The notes under the pieces were generated by a model. The model ran no database searches and was not told where the DNA came from. It was given only the letters and a program-made list of their open reading frames with translations. The translations under genes were made by a program, and so were the position numbers. From Leptospirales bacterium (GTDB lineage: Bacteria > Spirochaetota > Leptospiria > Leptospirales > Leptonemataceae), in the NCBI GenBank assembly GCA_019694685.1, contig JAIBBM010000012.1, positions 1 through 64,000 of the forward strand: 64,000 nucleotides of DNA, written 5' to 3'. Of the stretch, positions 1 through 8,613 are shown piece after piece. Positions within the stretch are counted from its first letter, which is position 1. Every line of letters begins with the position of its first letter.

Positions 1-1494
1 TTAAAACACAAAGTATATAAACGCCCCGCCTTCCGGAGCTGCAAGCTGTATGAGAGCAAGGATCATAAACGGATAGAACGCGAATTCAAGCCAGATGGGA
101 ACTTTGACCTGGAATTTCTTTTTCTCGAAGTACCAGTAGCCAAAGAGCTGTCCAAGCAGAACCACGACGGTTGAAATCAGAATCGGACGATAGATCGATG
201 GCTGTGGCGCCAGCCCCTGACTGGAAAAAGAATACATTGTCTTGAGATGAGTCCATGCAGCAGAAAGGCTCGGGCTTCTAAACACTACGTGGCTGCTGGT
301 TGTAAAAATAAACATGTAGAGCCACAACGTTAGTTGCACAGGCACAGATATGATTCTTGTAAAGGCGCCGGGTTCTGTGACTGGCTGCCCTTCTTCGCGT
401 TTCTTCTTCCATTCGCCCAGTGTGTTTTCAATGACCAGAATGATTCCCTGGGCTGTTCCCCACACTACATACGTCCAGTTCGCTCCATGCCAGAGGCCGC
501 TGATCACGAAAGAGAAAAGAAGATTCACCTTGTGACGTACAAACGAAACGCGGTTTCCACCCATCGAAATGTAGACGTATTCGCGGATCCATCTGGCAAG
601 AGACATGTGCCATCGTCTCCAGTGGTCCGTGATGGATCTGGCCATGTATGGCATGCGAAAGTTTTCGGGCAGATCAAATCCAAGCCATATGGCCGATCCC
701 CAGGCCATGTCGCTGTATCCTGAGAAGTCTGCGTAGAGCTGGGCAGAAAATCCAAGTGCAGCAAGCCAGGCACCGCTCGAATTATGGAGGAACTGTCCCG
801 CAGGATTTGCGAAGAGCATGTCCACGGCAGGCGAAACGTTATCTGCAATCACTGCCTTCTTAATAAACCCAAGTGCAAACCATCGCGCGCCGGAGCGAAG
901 TCTTTCTAGATCCAATTCCTTATCCGCATAGAGTTGCGGTAGAAATTCGCGAGCAGTGACGATTGGTCCGGCCACCAGCTGAGGGAAGAATGACTTAAAC
1001 AGCGCGAATCTGAGAAATGACTGCTCCACCGGAGTTTTACCGCGCCAAACATCGATCACATAACTCAGTGCCTGGAATGTGAAAAATGAAATGCCCAGGG
1101 GAAGAGCAATTGTATGGAAAACCACATCCGGGTGATAGCCCACAATCCCAACAAGAGTCAGTAGATTGCCCAGGAAAAAGTTATAGTATTTATAGTATCC
1201 GAGCAGTCCAACGAACGTGACAATCACTGCCAGAAGAAGCCATCCTCTCAGTTTGTCGCGCGAACCACCCGGCTGGAGATAAAAAGCAGAACCGTAGGCA
1301 GTCAGAGTGAAGAACAAGAGTAAGAATGCGTAAATCCATTCATAGGATGCAAAAAACACATACGACGCGATCAGCAATGCCGCATGACGGGCTGTGCGAA
1401 GATGGCGTGGTGGAACGAGTCCAGGCAGGATCGCCCAGTGCATGGTGAAAACTGCGGCAAAAAAGAAAAAGAAAAGTGCGCTTGAGAAGATCAT
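1..1494 (-). CDS. MBOAT family O-acyltransferase (AlgI-like)
   Basis: Polytopic membrane protein of 497 aa, the usual AlgI/DltB-type length. It carries the family hallmarks: a DFSGYSDMAWG segment near the middle and the WHGANWTYVVWG segment with the conserved catalytic His. Known family members transfer acyl groups, usually acetyl, across the membrane onto extracytoplasmic polysaccharide or similar acceptors. The stop is exactly at the window edge, so any partner gene (AlgX/AlgJ, SGNH type) would lie outside. The start overlaps the stop of the upstream CPBP gene by 4 nt, suggesting translational coupling. A second MBOAT lies at 7114-8523. The substrate is unknown. Confidence 0.9.
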   Translation of the reverse strand: MIFSSALFFFFFAAVFTMHWAILPGLVPPRHLRTARHAALLIASYVFFASYEWIYAFLLLFFTLTAYGSAFYLQPGGSRDKLRGWLLLAVIVTFVGLLGYYKYYNFFLGNLLTLVGIVGYHPDVVFHTIALPLGISFFTFQALSYVIDVWRGKTPVEQSFLRFALFKSFFPQLVAGPIVTAREFLPQLYADKELDLERLRSGARWFALGFIKKAVIADNVSPAVDMLFANPAGQFLHNSSGAWLAALGFSAQLYADFSGYSDMAWGSAIWLGFDLPENFRMPYMARSITDHWRRWHMSLARWIREYVYISMGGNRVSFVRHKVNLLFSFVISGLWHGANWTYVVWGTAQGIILVIENTLGEWKKKREEGQPVTEPGAFTRIISVPVQLTLWLYMFIFTTSSHVVFRSPSLSAAWTHLKTMYSFSSQGLAPQPSIYRPILISTVVVLLGQLFGYWYFEKKKFQVKVPIWLEFAFYPFMILALIQLAAPEGGAFIYFVF

Positions 1495-2132
1495 GCTTTT
1501 CTAAATCGCCATATGCCAAACAGGCCGCACGCAAAGCAGAGCGCTATGATCCAGAGAGGTATGGTTTCTGGCCACAGTATGCGCTGCGAGATTACAATTG
1601 CGTTGAGAGTAGCGTGAGCCACGAAAGCGGATAGGATCCCGCGCGTGGAAATCGCAATGAAACCCAGAAGCAGACCGCCGGTGAACGCGAAAGGGAGTCC
1701 TGCCAGGCTGAAATGACTCACGGCGAAGAACACTGCCTGTAGCACCACCGCTCTGGCATTTCCCCCGAACCGATCCAGTAGCAAACCTCTGAAAAAAGCC
1801 TCTTCGCATAGGGGGCCTAACAGGACCATACTGAAGAAAGCTCCCGGGAGGTCTACTGGTTCGCGCAAGAACCCTGGCAGCGGTTCTGTCATTCTGCTCT
1901 GGGCCGCAAACAGAAAAAGGCCGATGAATGCCGCACTGAGAGGACGAAAACTGCCCATTTGTGCCGGCATGATGCGTGAAGCAAGTGCGGCGAGGATCAG
2001 GCAGACTGTGGTGGAAAGAGCTCCTGGGAGCGCGGCCGTCCAGGCATTGAGTGGGATGAGGCTCGAGGTAATGAACAGAACACCCAGGTAAATGCCGCAG
2101 AAAAGGAATGCGCTCGACAAATCTGATTTCAT
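1491..2132 (-). CDS. CPBP family intramembrane metalloprotease
   Basis: Membrane protein of about 213 aa with the CPBP (Abi/CAAX protease) motifs in order: EEAFFRG, then HFSLAG within a helix, then the terminal HATLNA. Together these form the intramembrane metal site. The family covers Rce1-like proteases and bacteriocin-immunity proteins; the substrate here is unknown. I chose the Met at 2132 (MKSDLSS) because it starts just before the first hydrophobic helix. An in-frame start at 2150 would overlap the divergent flbD start. It forms a two-gene operon with the MBOAT gene downstream (4-nt overlap). Confidence 0.85.
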   Translation of the reverse strand: MKSDLSSAFLFCGIYLGVLFITSSLIPLNAWTAALPGALSTTVCLILAALASRIMPAQMGSFRPLSAAFIGLFLFAAQSRMTEPLPGFLREPVDLPGAFFSMVLLGPLCEEAFFRGLLLDRFGGNARAVVLQAVFFAVSHFSLAGLPFAFTGGLLLGFIAISTRGILSAFVAHATLNAIVISQRILWPETIPLWIIALCFACGLFGIWRFRKA

Positions 2133-2148
2133 GCGGGAAACAACATGC

Positions 2149-2370
2149 ATGATCCAGCTTCACAGGCTGAACAAGAAAGCTTTTTTTCTGAACCATCGCC
2201 AGATTGAAATCATGGAGGCGAATCCGCATACGGTCATCACTCTGGCCAATGAGAACAAGTATATTGTAGAAGAATCCATTTCTGATATCATTGCCCTGAT
2301 TCGCGATTACGAACGCCAGATCGTCGCAGACCCTGGTTCCGGAATTCACTCGCGTACTCTTTCGCCCTGA
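2149..2370 (+). CDS. flbD: Flagellar protein FlbD
   Basis: 73-aa protein starting MIQLHRLNKKAFFLNHRQIE, followed by TVITLANENKYIVEES, the classic FlbD signature. FlbD is a short protein of unknown biochemical role found in flagellar operons of spirochaetes and Firmicutes, often just before motA/motB/fliL. Start chosen at ATG 2149, where similarity begins; an ORF extension to 2092 lies inside the opposite-strand gene. The next gene is fliL 96 nt downstream; motA and motB are not between them. Confidence 0.85.
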   Translation: MIQLHRLNKKAFFLNHRQIEIMEANPHTVITLANENKYIVEESISDIIALIRDYERQIVADPGSGIHSRTLSP

Positions 2371-2466
2371 ACGGGCTGCTTTCGCTGTAAAAAAGAAGCG
2401 ATGCCTCTGCCAAATTGACCGATTATAAATCAGGACTGCCCGTGGGCGGAGCAGTCGGAGGATTGC

Positions 2467-3012
2467 ATGGCCGGTGAAGATGTCATGGACGAAGAGGAAG
2501 GGGGGAGTGGCGAAGCTCCCGCTGAAGCCGCTGGCTCGCCTGCAAGCGGTCTAGGTAAAGTTGTAAAAATCCTGATCTATGTTGCCCTGGGCGCAGTAGG
2601 TCTGGTCATTATGGCAGTCATCGCGTACTATGTTGCCTCTTTTGCCGCAGCCCGTCAGTACAAAGAGGTTGCATCCATTGCAGTGGTTAAGCCACCTCCA
2701 CCGACTGAAAATTTCAATTTCACAGATGACTTTCGCGTCAACACTGCAGATACCGGAGATCCTCACTTCGTAAAACTCAGACTGAGTCTGGGATATGAAC
2801 AAGGAAATCCAGCGCTTACAGCAGAACTTGGTCAAAGAAGTCCACAGTTAAGAAATATTATCAACTTGATTCTTGCGGGCAAGACGCGCGAAGATCTTCG
2901 CACAGTAGAAGATCAGCTTGAATTGCGCGAAGAGATCAAAGCCTCCGTCAATCACGTTCTCGCGGAAGGTAAAGTCTCCGAAGTGTATTTCAACGAATTC
3001 ATTGTCAACTGA
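2467..3012 (+). CDS. fliL: Flagellar basal-body protein FliL
   Basis: 181 aa with a short acidic cytoplasmic N-terminus, one membrane segment (about residues 34-56) and a periplasmic C-terminal domain containing the FliL pattern (VKLRLSLGYE, PQLRNIINLIL, LREEIKASVNHVL, VSEVYFNEFIVN). FliL sits around the stator and modulates motor torque. An SD-like GGAGG lies just upstream of ATG 2467. It follows flbD and ends with a 1-nt overlap (TGATG) into the glycerophosphodiesterase gene. The fliM/fliN genes that often follow fliL are absent. Confidence 0.88.
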   Translation: MAGEDVMDEEEGGSGEAPAEAAGSPASGLGKVVKILIYVALGAVGLVIMAVIAYYVASFAAARQYKEVASIAVVKPPPPTENFNFTDDFRVNTADTGDPHFVKLRLSLGYEQGNPALTAELGQRSPQLRNIINLILAGKTREDLRTVEDQLELREEIKASVNHVLAEGKVSEVYFNEFIVN

Positions 3013-3680
3013 TGCGTCAGATTACAGTCTACGCTCACCGCGGCAGCGCACTACAGGCCCGTGAAAACACTGCCGCGGCATTTGACTCCGCTCTTCATTT
3101 AGGTTTCAAAGCGTTCGAACTCGATCTGTTGCGTCTTAAAGACGGCACGATCGTAGTCTTTCACGACTTCACTCTGCGCAGACAGTTTGGTAAACTCAAA
3201 CGAATTCGTTCTGTCACTCTCAAAGAATTCAGAAAGATCAATTCTGATTTGCTTACGTTCGATGAGTTCGTGGATCGTTATGCGAAAAAGAAGATCACAG
3301 TAAATTTTGAAGTAAAAGACGATTCTAAAACTCTTCGCGCCATGCTTCCAGGAATTGCGAAATTTCACGATCCTGTCATTTCCTCTTTCCGGCGCACTGT
3401 CGTGGATGCTGCCCTCTGTGAAGGGCTTGAGGCCGGGTATCTATTTCACACTATGCGTGCTTTCAGAGCCGGTCAGAAGAAGATGAAGGGCAATCGCCTT
3501 CATATTTCAAAGAATCTCCTTCGCTCTCGAAACAAGCCAACAAAGGTTTTTTCCTCTTACAATACTCACGTGTACACGGTCAATGATCCAATCGAGGCTT
3601 TGTCTCTCTCAGCATTTCCGTTTGTTCACGGAATCTTTACAGACAAACCAGAAGTCATGCACGCCTTTCAGCGGAAATAG
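3012..3680 (+). CDS. Glycerophosphodiester phosphodiesterase family protein
   Basis: 222-aa GDPD-fold protein. Catalytic and metal-binding residues are visible: H9-R10-G, E18-N-T, E36 and D38 of FELDLL, and H51. The C-terminus keeps the typical TVND and GIFTDKP elements of the TIM barrel. The family hydrolyses glycerophosphodiesters to glycerol-3-phosphate and an alcohol. No signal peptide, so probably cytoplasmic. The start codon overlaps the fliL stop by 1 nt, so it is translationally coupled to a flagellar gene although no functional link is known. Confidence 0.87.
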   Translation: MRQITVYAHRGSALQARENTAAAFDSALHLGFKAFELDLLRLKDGTIVVFHDFTLRRQFGKLKRIRSVTLKEFRKINSDLLTFDEFVDRYAKKKITVNFEVKDDSKTLRAMLPGIAKFHDPVISSFRRTVVDAALCEGLEAGYLFHTMRAFRAGQKKMKGNRLHISKNLLRSRNKPTKVFSSYNTHVYTVNDPIEALSLSAFPFVHGIFTDKPEVMHAFQRK

Positions 3681-3708
3681 TCCTTCTGTTTTGTGCCAGG
3701 CGCGCATC

Positions 3709-4473
3709 CTACAGATACCCTTTCAGGCGATAGGCGATGATCCCTGCGTATTCTTTGAGAGCAATACCGCTTAACGTCATTCCTGCCGGGGCCGGAAAGA
3801 ACGCTTCAATCCCTGGGAATTCATCCAGGATGTAGTAATCCACTGGATAGGGAGTGATCTCGAAGCCCTCTTTTTCAAAACACAGCACACTGCGCTGCAT
3901 GTGAAAAGCGGAAGTCACCAGGATGATTTTTTTAATTCCACGAGCTCTTGCGATTTTGGCTGTTTCAACTGCGTTTTCTGCCGTGTTCCTGGACGCCTTT
4001 TCTGCAATCACTTTGTCCGGTGCGAATCCGTCTTTGATCATCCAGTTTCGCAACGTTTCTGCCTCCGGTGTTCCGATCTGCGAAATCAGCCCCGAGCCGC
4101 CGCTGATGATAAGAACAGGCGCTTTTCGCGCGGCAAGGAGCTCTCTTCCTGCCAGAATCCTGTCTACGGCGGCGGAAAACTCAGGTCTTCCTTTCGCGCG
4201 CGTGAGCGGCGTAACCATTCCGGAAAGAACTACGATGGCCTCCGCGGTGGGTGTTTCCTCCACTGTCAACGGCGCATAACGGTTTTCGAGGCCACGCATG
4301 AGAAACGCGGCAGTGACATAAGTAGATGCTACGGTGACAAGCAGCAGTGCCAGTCCGAACAATCGCCGCAAACGACCCGGTTGCATCTTCCTCAGAACGA
4401 TTCCAGAAAGAATCAAGAAAAGCGGGTAAGGAAACAAAAGGCCTGGAAGAACTTTTGAAAGAAAGAAAAACAT
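3709..4473 (-). CDS. YdcF/ElyC-type DUF218 membrane protein
   Basis: 254 aa with two N-terminal hydrophobic helices (about residues 1-60) and a DUF218 domain: AIVVLSG, VLIISGG, SRNTAENAVETA, and VTSAFHMQRS near the C-terminus. ElyC and SanA relatives act in envelope polysaccharide or undecaprenyl-phosphate metabolism and envelope integrity, but no reaction is firmly assigned. It is transcribed alone, convergent with the GDPD gene, with a 28-nt gap. Function here is family-level only. Confidence 0.83.
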   Translation of the reverse strand: MFFFLSKVLPGLLFPYPLFLILSGIVLRKMQPGRLRRLFGLALLLVTVASTYVTAAFLMRGLENRYAPLTVEETPTAEAIVVLSGMVTPLTRAKGRPEFSAAVDRILAGRELLAARKAPVLIISGGSGLISQIGTPEAETLRNWMIKDGFAPDKVIAEKASRNTAENAVETAKIARARGIKKIILVTSAFHMQRSVLCFEKEGFEITPYPVDYYILDEFPGIEAFFPAPAGMTLSGIALKEYAGIIAYRLKGYL

Positions 4474-5163
4474 TCAGACAACCTCCTGACGCACCATTTT
4501 GTGCGATGCATTGATGGCAATACAGTAATAATACTTTAGAACTACATACTGCAGTCGCTTCGGAAGCAATTCTGTTGACTGCGTCGCAGTTTTCTCGGGC
4601 GCGACCTTTTTTTTCTTGCGTCAAGTATCGACGTCAAACCCGGGACTTACGCGCCGCTTCGAGTATAACGGACAGTGTAGTGAAGAGCGGCAAGGAGGCA
4701 GGCGGATTTAAGATCAACGAGGTGGGCTTTGCCTAGCGGGACTTCGCATTTGAACTTGTGCCTCTGAAGCTTATGGAGGAGAACAAGGACGGCCTCAATC
4801 TGGGCGCACCATCCATTTGTTTTCGGACACCTGATTTGTCTAAGCTGCGTTCTCGGCTCATGGATTAGAAGGTAACGGTAACTGGATAACAGACCATTGC
4901 GGAAGTTCTCTTTCGCATTCCAGGACAATGACGGAAACTGGTTCGCCGCAACTAATGTGCCGCGCAGGTGAACGTCCTAGTATTGTCGAAACTGCTCATC
5001 AGTCCACGAGGTGACGCCACAGAATGTATATTCCGCAACTTGGTTTTGTGGTTGATCAACCTAATCTACGACGATGCAAGCTTGCGGATGCCTCTTGTGG
5101 ATTTCGGTAGCTCATTTTGACAATGAAATCTGGGTTCAGAATATTTGAGACAGGAGTTTGATT
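4474..5163. other. About 690 bp without convincing genes, upstream of the cassette
   Basis: No frame gives a recognisable protein. A minus-strand reading frame (about 4647-4928, open further upstream to a TAG near 4980) has protein-like stretches but no start with a Shine-Dalgarno and no family I recognise; it may be gene debris. The block separates the conserved DUF218 gene from a non-housekeeping cassette, which fits an old insertion junction. No terminal inverted repeats or target duplications were found by eye. Confidence 0.4.
4583..4614 (+). terminator. Possible intrinsic terminator, orphan
   Basis: A GTCGC/GCGAC stem with a 13-nt loop is followed by C and eight Ts. A small alternative hairpin (ACTGC-GTC-GCAGT) with four Ts overlaps it. 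No plus-strand gene ends just upstream, so it may insulate the cassette from antisense transcription or be chance. Confidence 0.3.
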
Positions 5164-5922
5164 TTGGTTGCTAAACCCCGGACGGGCCTTAATTCGAGTC
5201 CCGTGACAAAAAGCGGTCTAACTCTCCCAAGTGCCCCAAGAAAGGATTTCAGACGTAACTTCATCCAGGTAGCGGTATGCGAGTTGCGATTCCCAATTGT
5301 TTTGGAGCTGGAGTCGAAGCCACCTGCACGGTTGCATTCTCAGATCAGACAATCATACCCAAACTACGAAGTCCGCACGAGTTTGACGATTGAACCGCAA
5401 TCGGAAACAAGAGAGCCCGTGTACACATTTTCATCCCGCGAAAAAATATGGACCATAGCGATACGTCCCTACGCCATTGCACTCGAAACTCGCAACTATA
5501 CTTCTTTCACCGATTTCATGAAACGGATGAAGGCTTTGATAGTTCCGGCGGCCAAAGAGTTTGACACGGAAATGTACACTCGGGTCGGGCTGAGGTTCAT
5601 TGATCACATTCCTTTCAATGGTGATCCAGTTAATTCCTGGGTCAAAGAAGACCTCGTTCGTTCCGTAACAGATAGTCATCTTCAGCCCGAATCCTTTTGG
5701 CAAGTAATTCAAGGAAAAGCCTCGAAGGGGAAGTACACCTATCAGCATGGAATTCATCCGCAGCAATCCGGGACTTACGTTCTTGACTTCGATTTCTACA
5801 AAGAGGACGTGGATCTGGACGTTACAGAGCGATTAATAAAGGACTTGCACGAACAGAGTCGGGATCTCTTTTTTTGGTCGCTGGGTCAGAAAAGCTTGGA
5901 CTTCATGGCATCAGAAGGGTAG
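5164..5922 (+). CDS. TIGR04255 family protein (cassette gene 1)
   Basis: About 252 aa, the typical size of the sporadically distributed TIGR04255 family. The family pattern is visible: VAVCELRFP near residue 40, repeated beta-rich segments ending FTDFMKRMKAL, then YTRVGLRFIDHI mid-protein. No catalytic residues are known for the family. Start chosen at TTG 5164, 7 nt after AGGAG (5152-5156); TTG 5158 is too close. The next gene starts 4 nt after the stop, so it leads a three-gene operon. Family assignment is from memory of the pattern; function unknown. Confidence 0.72.
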   Translation: MVAKPRTGLNSSPVTKSGLTLPSAPRKDFRRNFIQVAVCELRFPIVLELESKPPARLHSQIRQSYPNYEVRTSLTIEPQSETREPVYTFSSREKIWTIAIRPYAIALETRNYTSFTDFMKRMKALIVPAAKEFDTEMYTRVGLRFIDHIPFNGDPVNSWVKEDLVRSVTDSHLQPESFWQVIQGKASKGKYTYQHGIHPQQSGTYVLDFDFYKEDVDLDVTERLIKDLHEQSRDLFFWSLGQKSLDFMASEG

Positions 5923-5926
5923 CCGA

Positions 5927-6349
5927 GTGTTTCCAATCGACGTATCATCATATATTACAGATCGAGAACCGCAGAGGTTCGAACTTACAGAGAGGCAATT
6001 TCCGGTAAGGAGAGATCGTCCGATTTGGGAAACTGTTACCGGTGGTCAAGCCTTCCAGAGCTTTTCAACACCGATGGTGACGGGAGCAGCCTATGGGCGG
6101 GTCGTTGATTCAACGCACAACGTTTTAGAAAGTTTACCGGATCAAAGGGTCGAACTCTTGGTTAGACAGTTTTCAGGCGGCCTATCGAGAGAGGAATTTC
6201 GTAGACTCGAACTGCTAAATCAGCGCCTGACGAAACTTCATCCACCGGTTACAAATGACGAGTATGTGCAACTCGAGAAGATTGTTGATCTCACTGAAAA
6301 AGCGCAGAAAAACAACGCCGCCATACGTAGACGGCTGAACCTGGATTGA
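5927..6349 (+). CDS. Hypothetical protein, 140 aa (cassette gene 2)
   Basis: I do not recognise this protein. The first half is polar and non-helical with a short Gly/Ser/Thr-rich stretch; the second half (about residues 70-140) is charged and looks alpha-helical, possibly a coiled coil, ending in a basic tail. No signal peptide or membrane segment. GTG start, 4 nt after the TIGR04255 stop; its stop overlaps the HNH start by 1 nt. Strict coupling to both neighbours suggests an adaptor, antitoxin or complex subunit, which is inference only. Confidence 0.65.
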   Translation: MFPIDVSSYITDREPQRFELTERQFPVRRDRPIWETVTGGQAFQSFSTPMVTGAAYGRVVDSTHNVLESLPDQRVELLVRQFSGGLSREEFRRLELLNQRLTKLHPPVTNDEYVQLEKIVDLTEKAQKNNAAIRRRLNLD

Positions 6350-7053
6350 TGTCGAAGCAAGTGGCGTTTCTCTACCCGAAGTGGAAACATCGCCGCCAGC
6401 TATCTCCCGAACATCAAAGCAACTATAAGGGGTACAAGCCATTTCTCCAGGAGGAGTTTGCGTGTCACTGTGTCTATTGTCGAACGCCAGACACGATGAA
6501 GGGATACGATGCGTTCGGCGTTGAGCATTACTTGCCCAAATCTACTCATCCCGAACTTGAACTTGAATACTCCAACTTGTACTATGCTTGCAATTCGTGC
6601 AATTCCCTCAAAGGGGACCTTGTTCCCACAAGAGACCTATTTATTCCCAACCCGTGCGATCACATCATGTGGGATCATTTGCGATGCTGGCAATATCATG
6701 TTGAAGGCAGAAGCCAGGCGGGTCGTTTTACGATCGAACTTCTCAATTTGAACAATGATGAGAGAATGATGTTTCGGAAAGCTGTTATCGATTCGATTGC
6801 AGCCGTGAGACACAAATTAGCGAGCTTGAGAATCACAGAAAGGGAGATTAGAGAAAAAATGGAACTTCATTCAAGTAGGAAGCTCAACAAGAGTCTCATC
6901 GTAATCTTGAATGCGATCGATGAGTTGGAGAATTCTCTACTAATCCTGCAAGGTGAGAGACGAGCACGATTCGATAGCGATAACAAGCCCCCCCATGACA
7001 TTTTGAACCAAATCCGTGGAAAGTTCCAGAGCTTGCGGTCTTGGTTCTATTGA
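6349..7053 (+). CDS. HNH endonuclease family protein (cassette gene 3)
   Basis: 234 aa with an N-terminal HNH/beta-beta-alpha-metal nuclease domain. Zinc-knuckle pairs are C41/C44 (CVYC) and C81/C84 (CNSCNSLKG), with the catalytic H60 in VEHYLPK and N85. This layout resembles PtuB/TIGR02646-like HNH proteins that accompany defence ATPases, but no ATPase is here. The C-terminal half is helical and charged. ATG 6349 overlaps the preceding stop; TTG 6346 is the alternative. No restriction-modification methylase lies nearby. The gene is the last of the cassette and is convergent with the MBOAT gene. Confidence 0.82.
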   Translation: MSKQVAFLYPKWKHRRQLSPEHQSNYKGYKPFLQEEFACHCVYCRTPDTMKGYDAFGVEHYLPKSTHPELELEYSNLYYACNSCNSLKGDLVPTRDLFIPNPCDHIMWDHLRCWQYHVEGRSQAGRFTIELLNLNNDERMMFRKAVIDSIAAVRHKLASLRITEREIREKMELHSSRKLNKSLIVILNAIDELENSLLILQGERRARFDSDNKPPHDILNQIRGKFQSLRSWFY

Positions 7054-7113
7054 AAGCGATAGAGGTCGGCGGATCATCCGATTTCGCATTACTCCTGGTG
7101 AAAACACATGCTT

Positions 7114-8523
7114 TTAGAACTTAAAGTAAATAAAGGATCCAGTTACATCACCGTAAAGATTTACAAGTAAACCAATAGAGAAAGTGAGCACGATGACCAT
7201 CGCAGTGGAGAAGCGGGGCCTCGCGCTGATCCATTCGCGAAATACGGGATAGTACTGAAACACATTCATCGCATACCCCAGCACAGAAAGGCCGATCAGT
7301 GTTTCAATAGCTCCTCCTGGAATTCCACGCTGCCACGACAGTACACCTTTGATGATTGCGAAGGTATGATGCATACTCGGCGATGCGAAGATCAGACAGC
7401 CAATGGAAAATACTACGTAAGTATATAGTATTCGCAGAAAGTTGAATCTACCTTCCGGTAGGAGTCTGAATCTGGAAAATCCCCACATGCGCTCGAGTGA
7501 CAGGACAAGGCCGGTGTACAATCCCCATACGATCGTATTGTAGGCTGCTCCGTGCCACAGTCCACCCACAGCAAACGTGATCATGAGATTCATATACGTG
7601 CGAAAGGGAGTAACTCGTGATCCGCCCAGCGGAATGTAGATATAATCGCGCAGCCAGAAAGAAAGAGTCATGTGCCATCTCTGCCAGAGCTCCTGATAAC
7701 TTCTGGCAACGAATGGTCCGCGAAAGTTCTCCGGGATGTGAAATCCGAGGAGCTTTGCAATTCCTCGCGCCATGTCCGTATATCCGGAGAAATCCCCGTA
7801 AATCTGGAAGGCCCAGACGAACGGAATGAGCAGCAGGAAGATCGCATCGTATTTTTCAGGATTGTGCCAGATCGCAGAAGTGGCGGCGCCCAGTCTGTCT
7901 GCGATGAGCACTTTTTTTACAATGCCCATCAGGATCAGGAGGCAGGCGTTCAGCATTCTGGTTCTGTCAATGCTAGGGTTGTCTATTTGCGGAATGAGAT
8001 CCGGCGCTCTCATAATGGGCCCGGCTACAAAGTGCGGGAAGAAGAGAGTGAACACGTAGAACTTCATGGGAGTTACTTTTTCCCGGATCATTCCTGTGTA
8101 ACAATCTGTGATGAAGGCGATCACCTGAAACGTGTAGAAGCTAATCCCGATTGGAAGGATGATTTCAAACTTATAGTCCGCGACCCAGCTGTTTCGCAGA
8201 TCAATCAGATAGGCGCTGCCTGTGATGTGCCCAACCGTTTCAGCCAAAAGGTAAAAATACTTAAATATTACCAGGACCATCACATCGACTACGATCCCGA
8301 ATATCAGAACTTTCTTGTTCTTCTTGTCTATGAGGCTCATCCCAACATAGTAGTTGATGATGAGAAGTGCCAGGAACATGAGCAGAAACGGCACACTGTA
8401 CCAGCCGTAAAACAGAATGCTCGTGATGATGATCATGTACTGCTTCGCACGCACTGGCAGGAGCCAGTAAAACGAATACACTGCGAAGAACAGCAGGATG
8501 AAGATTCCTGAGTTAAAAAGCAT
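7114..8523 (-). CDS. MBOAT family O-acyltransferase (AlgI-like)
   Basis: 469-aa polytopic protein, starting at MLFNSGIFILLFF (8523), the standard AlgI N-terminus. A longer frame to 8619 would overlap the divergent pepF start. Hallmarks are DFSGYTDMARG, FRGPFVARSYQELWQRWHMTLS and the catalytic-His segment GGLWHGAAYN. It should transfer acyl groups to an extracytoplasmic acceptor. It is a paralogue of the gene at 1-1494 but differs in the N-terminus and loops. No SGNH or AlgJ/X-like partner is adjacent, so the acceptor is unknown. Confidence 0.9.
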   Translation of the reverse strand: MLFNSGIFILLFFAVYSFYWLLPVRAKQYMIIITSILFYGWYSVPFLLMFLALLIINYYVGMSLIDKKNKKVLIFGIVVDVMVLVIFKYFYLLAETVGHITGSAYLIDLRNSWVADYKFEIILPIGISFYTFQVIAFITDCYTGMIREKVTPMKFYVFTLFFPHFVAGPIMRAPDLIPQIDNPSIDRTRMLNACLLILMGIVKKVLIADRLGAATSAIWHNPEKYDAIFLLLIPFVWAFQIYGDFSGYTDMARGIAKLLGFHIPENFRGPFVARSYQELWQRWHMTLSFWLRDYIYIPLGGSRVTPFRTYMNLMITFAVGGLWHGAAYNTIVWGLYTGLVLSLERMWGFSRFRLLPEGRFNFLRILYTYVVFSIGCLIFASPSMHHTFAIIKGVLSWQRGIPGGAIETLIGLSVLGYAMNVFQYYPVFREWISARPRFSTAMVIVLTFSIGLLVNLYGDVTGSFIYFKF

Positions 8524-8613
8524 GGCGCTGGTTCGAGCAAGGATCAGGACACGCGCTGATTTGCAAACTGTAAATTCTGGTGGACTACGGATAGTCCAGG
8601 CATACTTGAAGCC

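Noticed and set aside
4647..4928. 93-aa minus-strand frame
   Set aside because: No start with a Shine-Dalgarno and no recognised family; kept only as possible debris in the gene-less stretch.
7672..8511. 279-aa plus-strand frame
   Set aside because: Antisense to the MBOAT gene, with the His/Asp/Glu-rich composition of a shadow of a hydrophobic protein.
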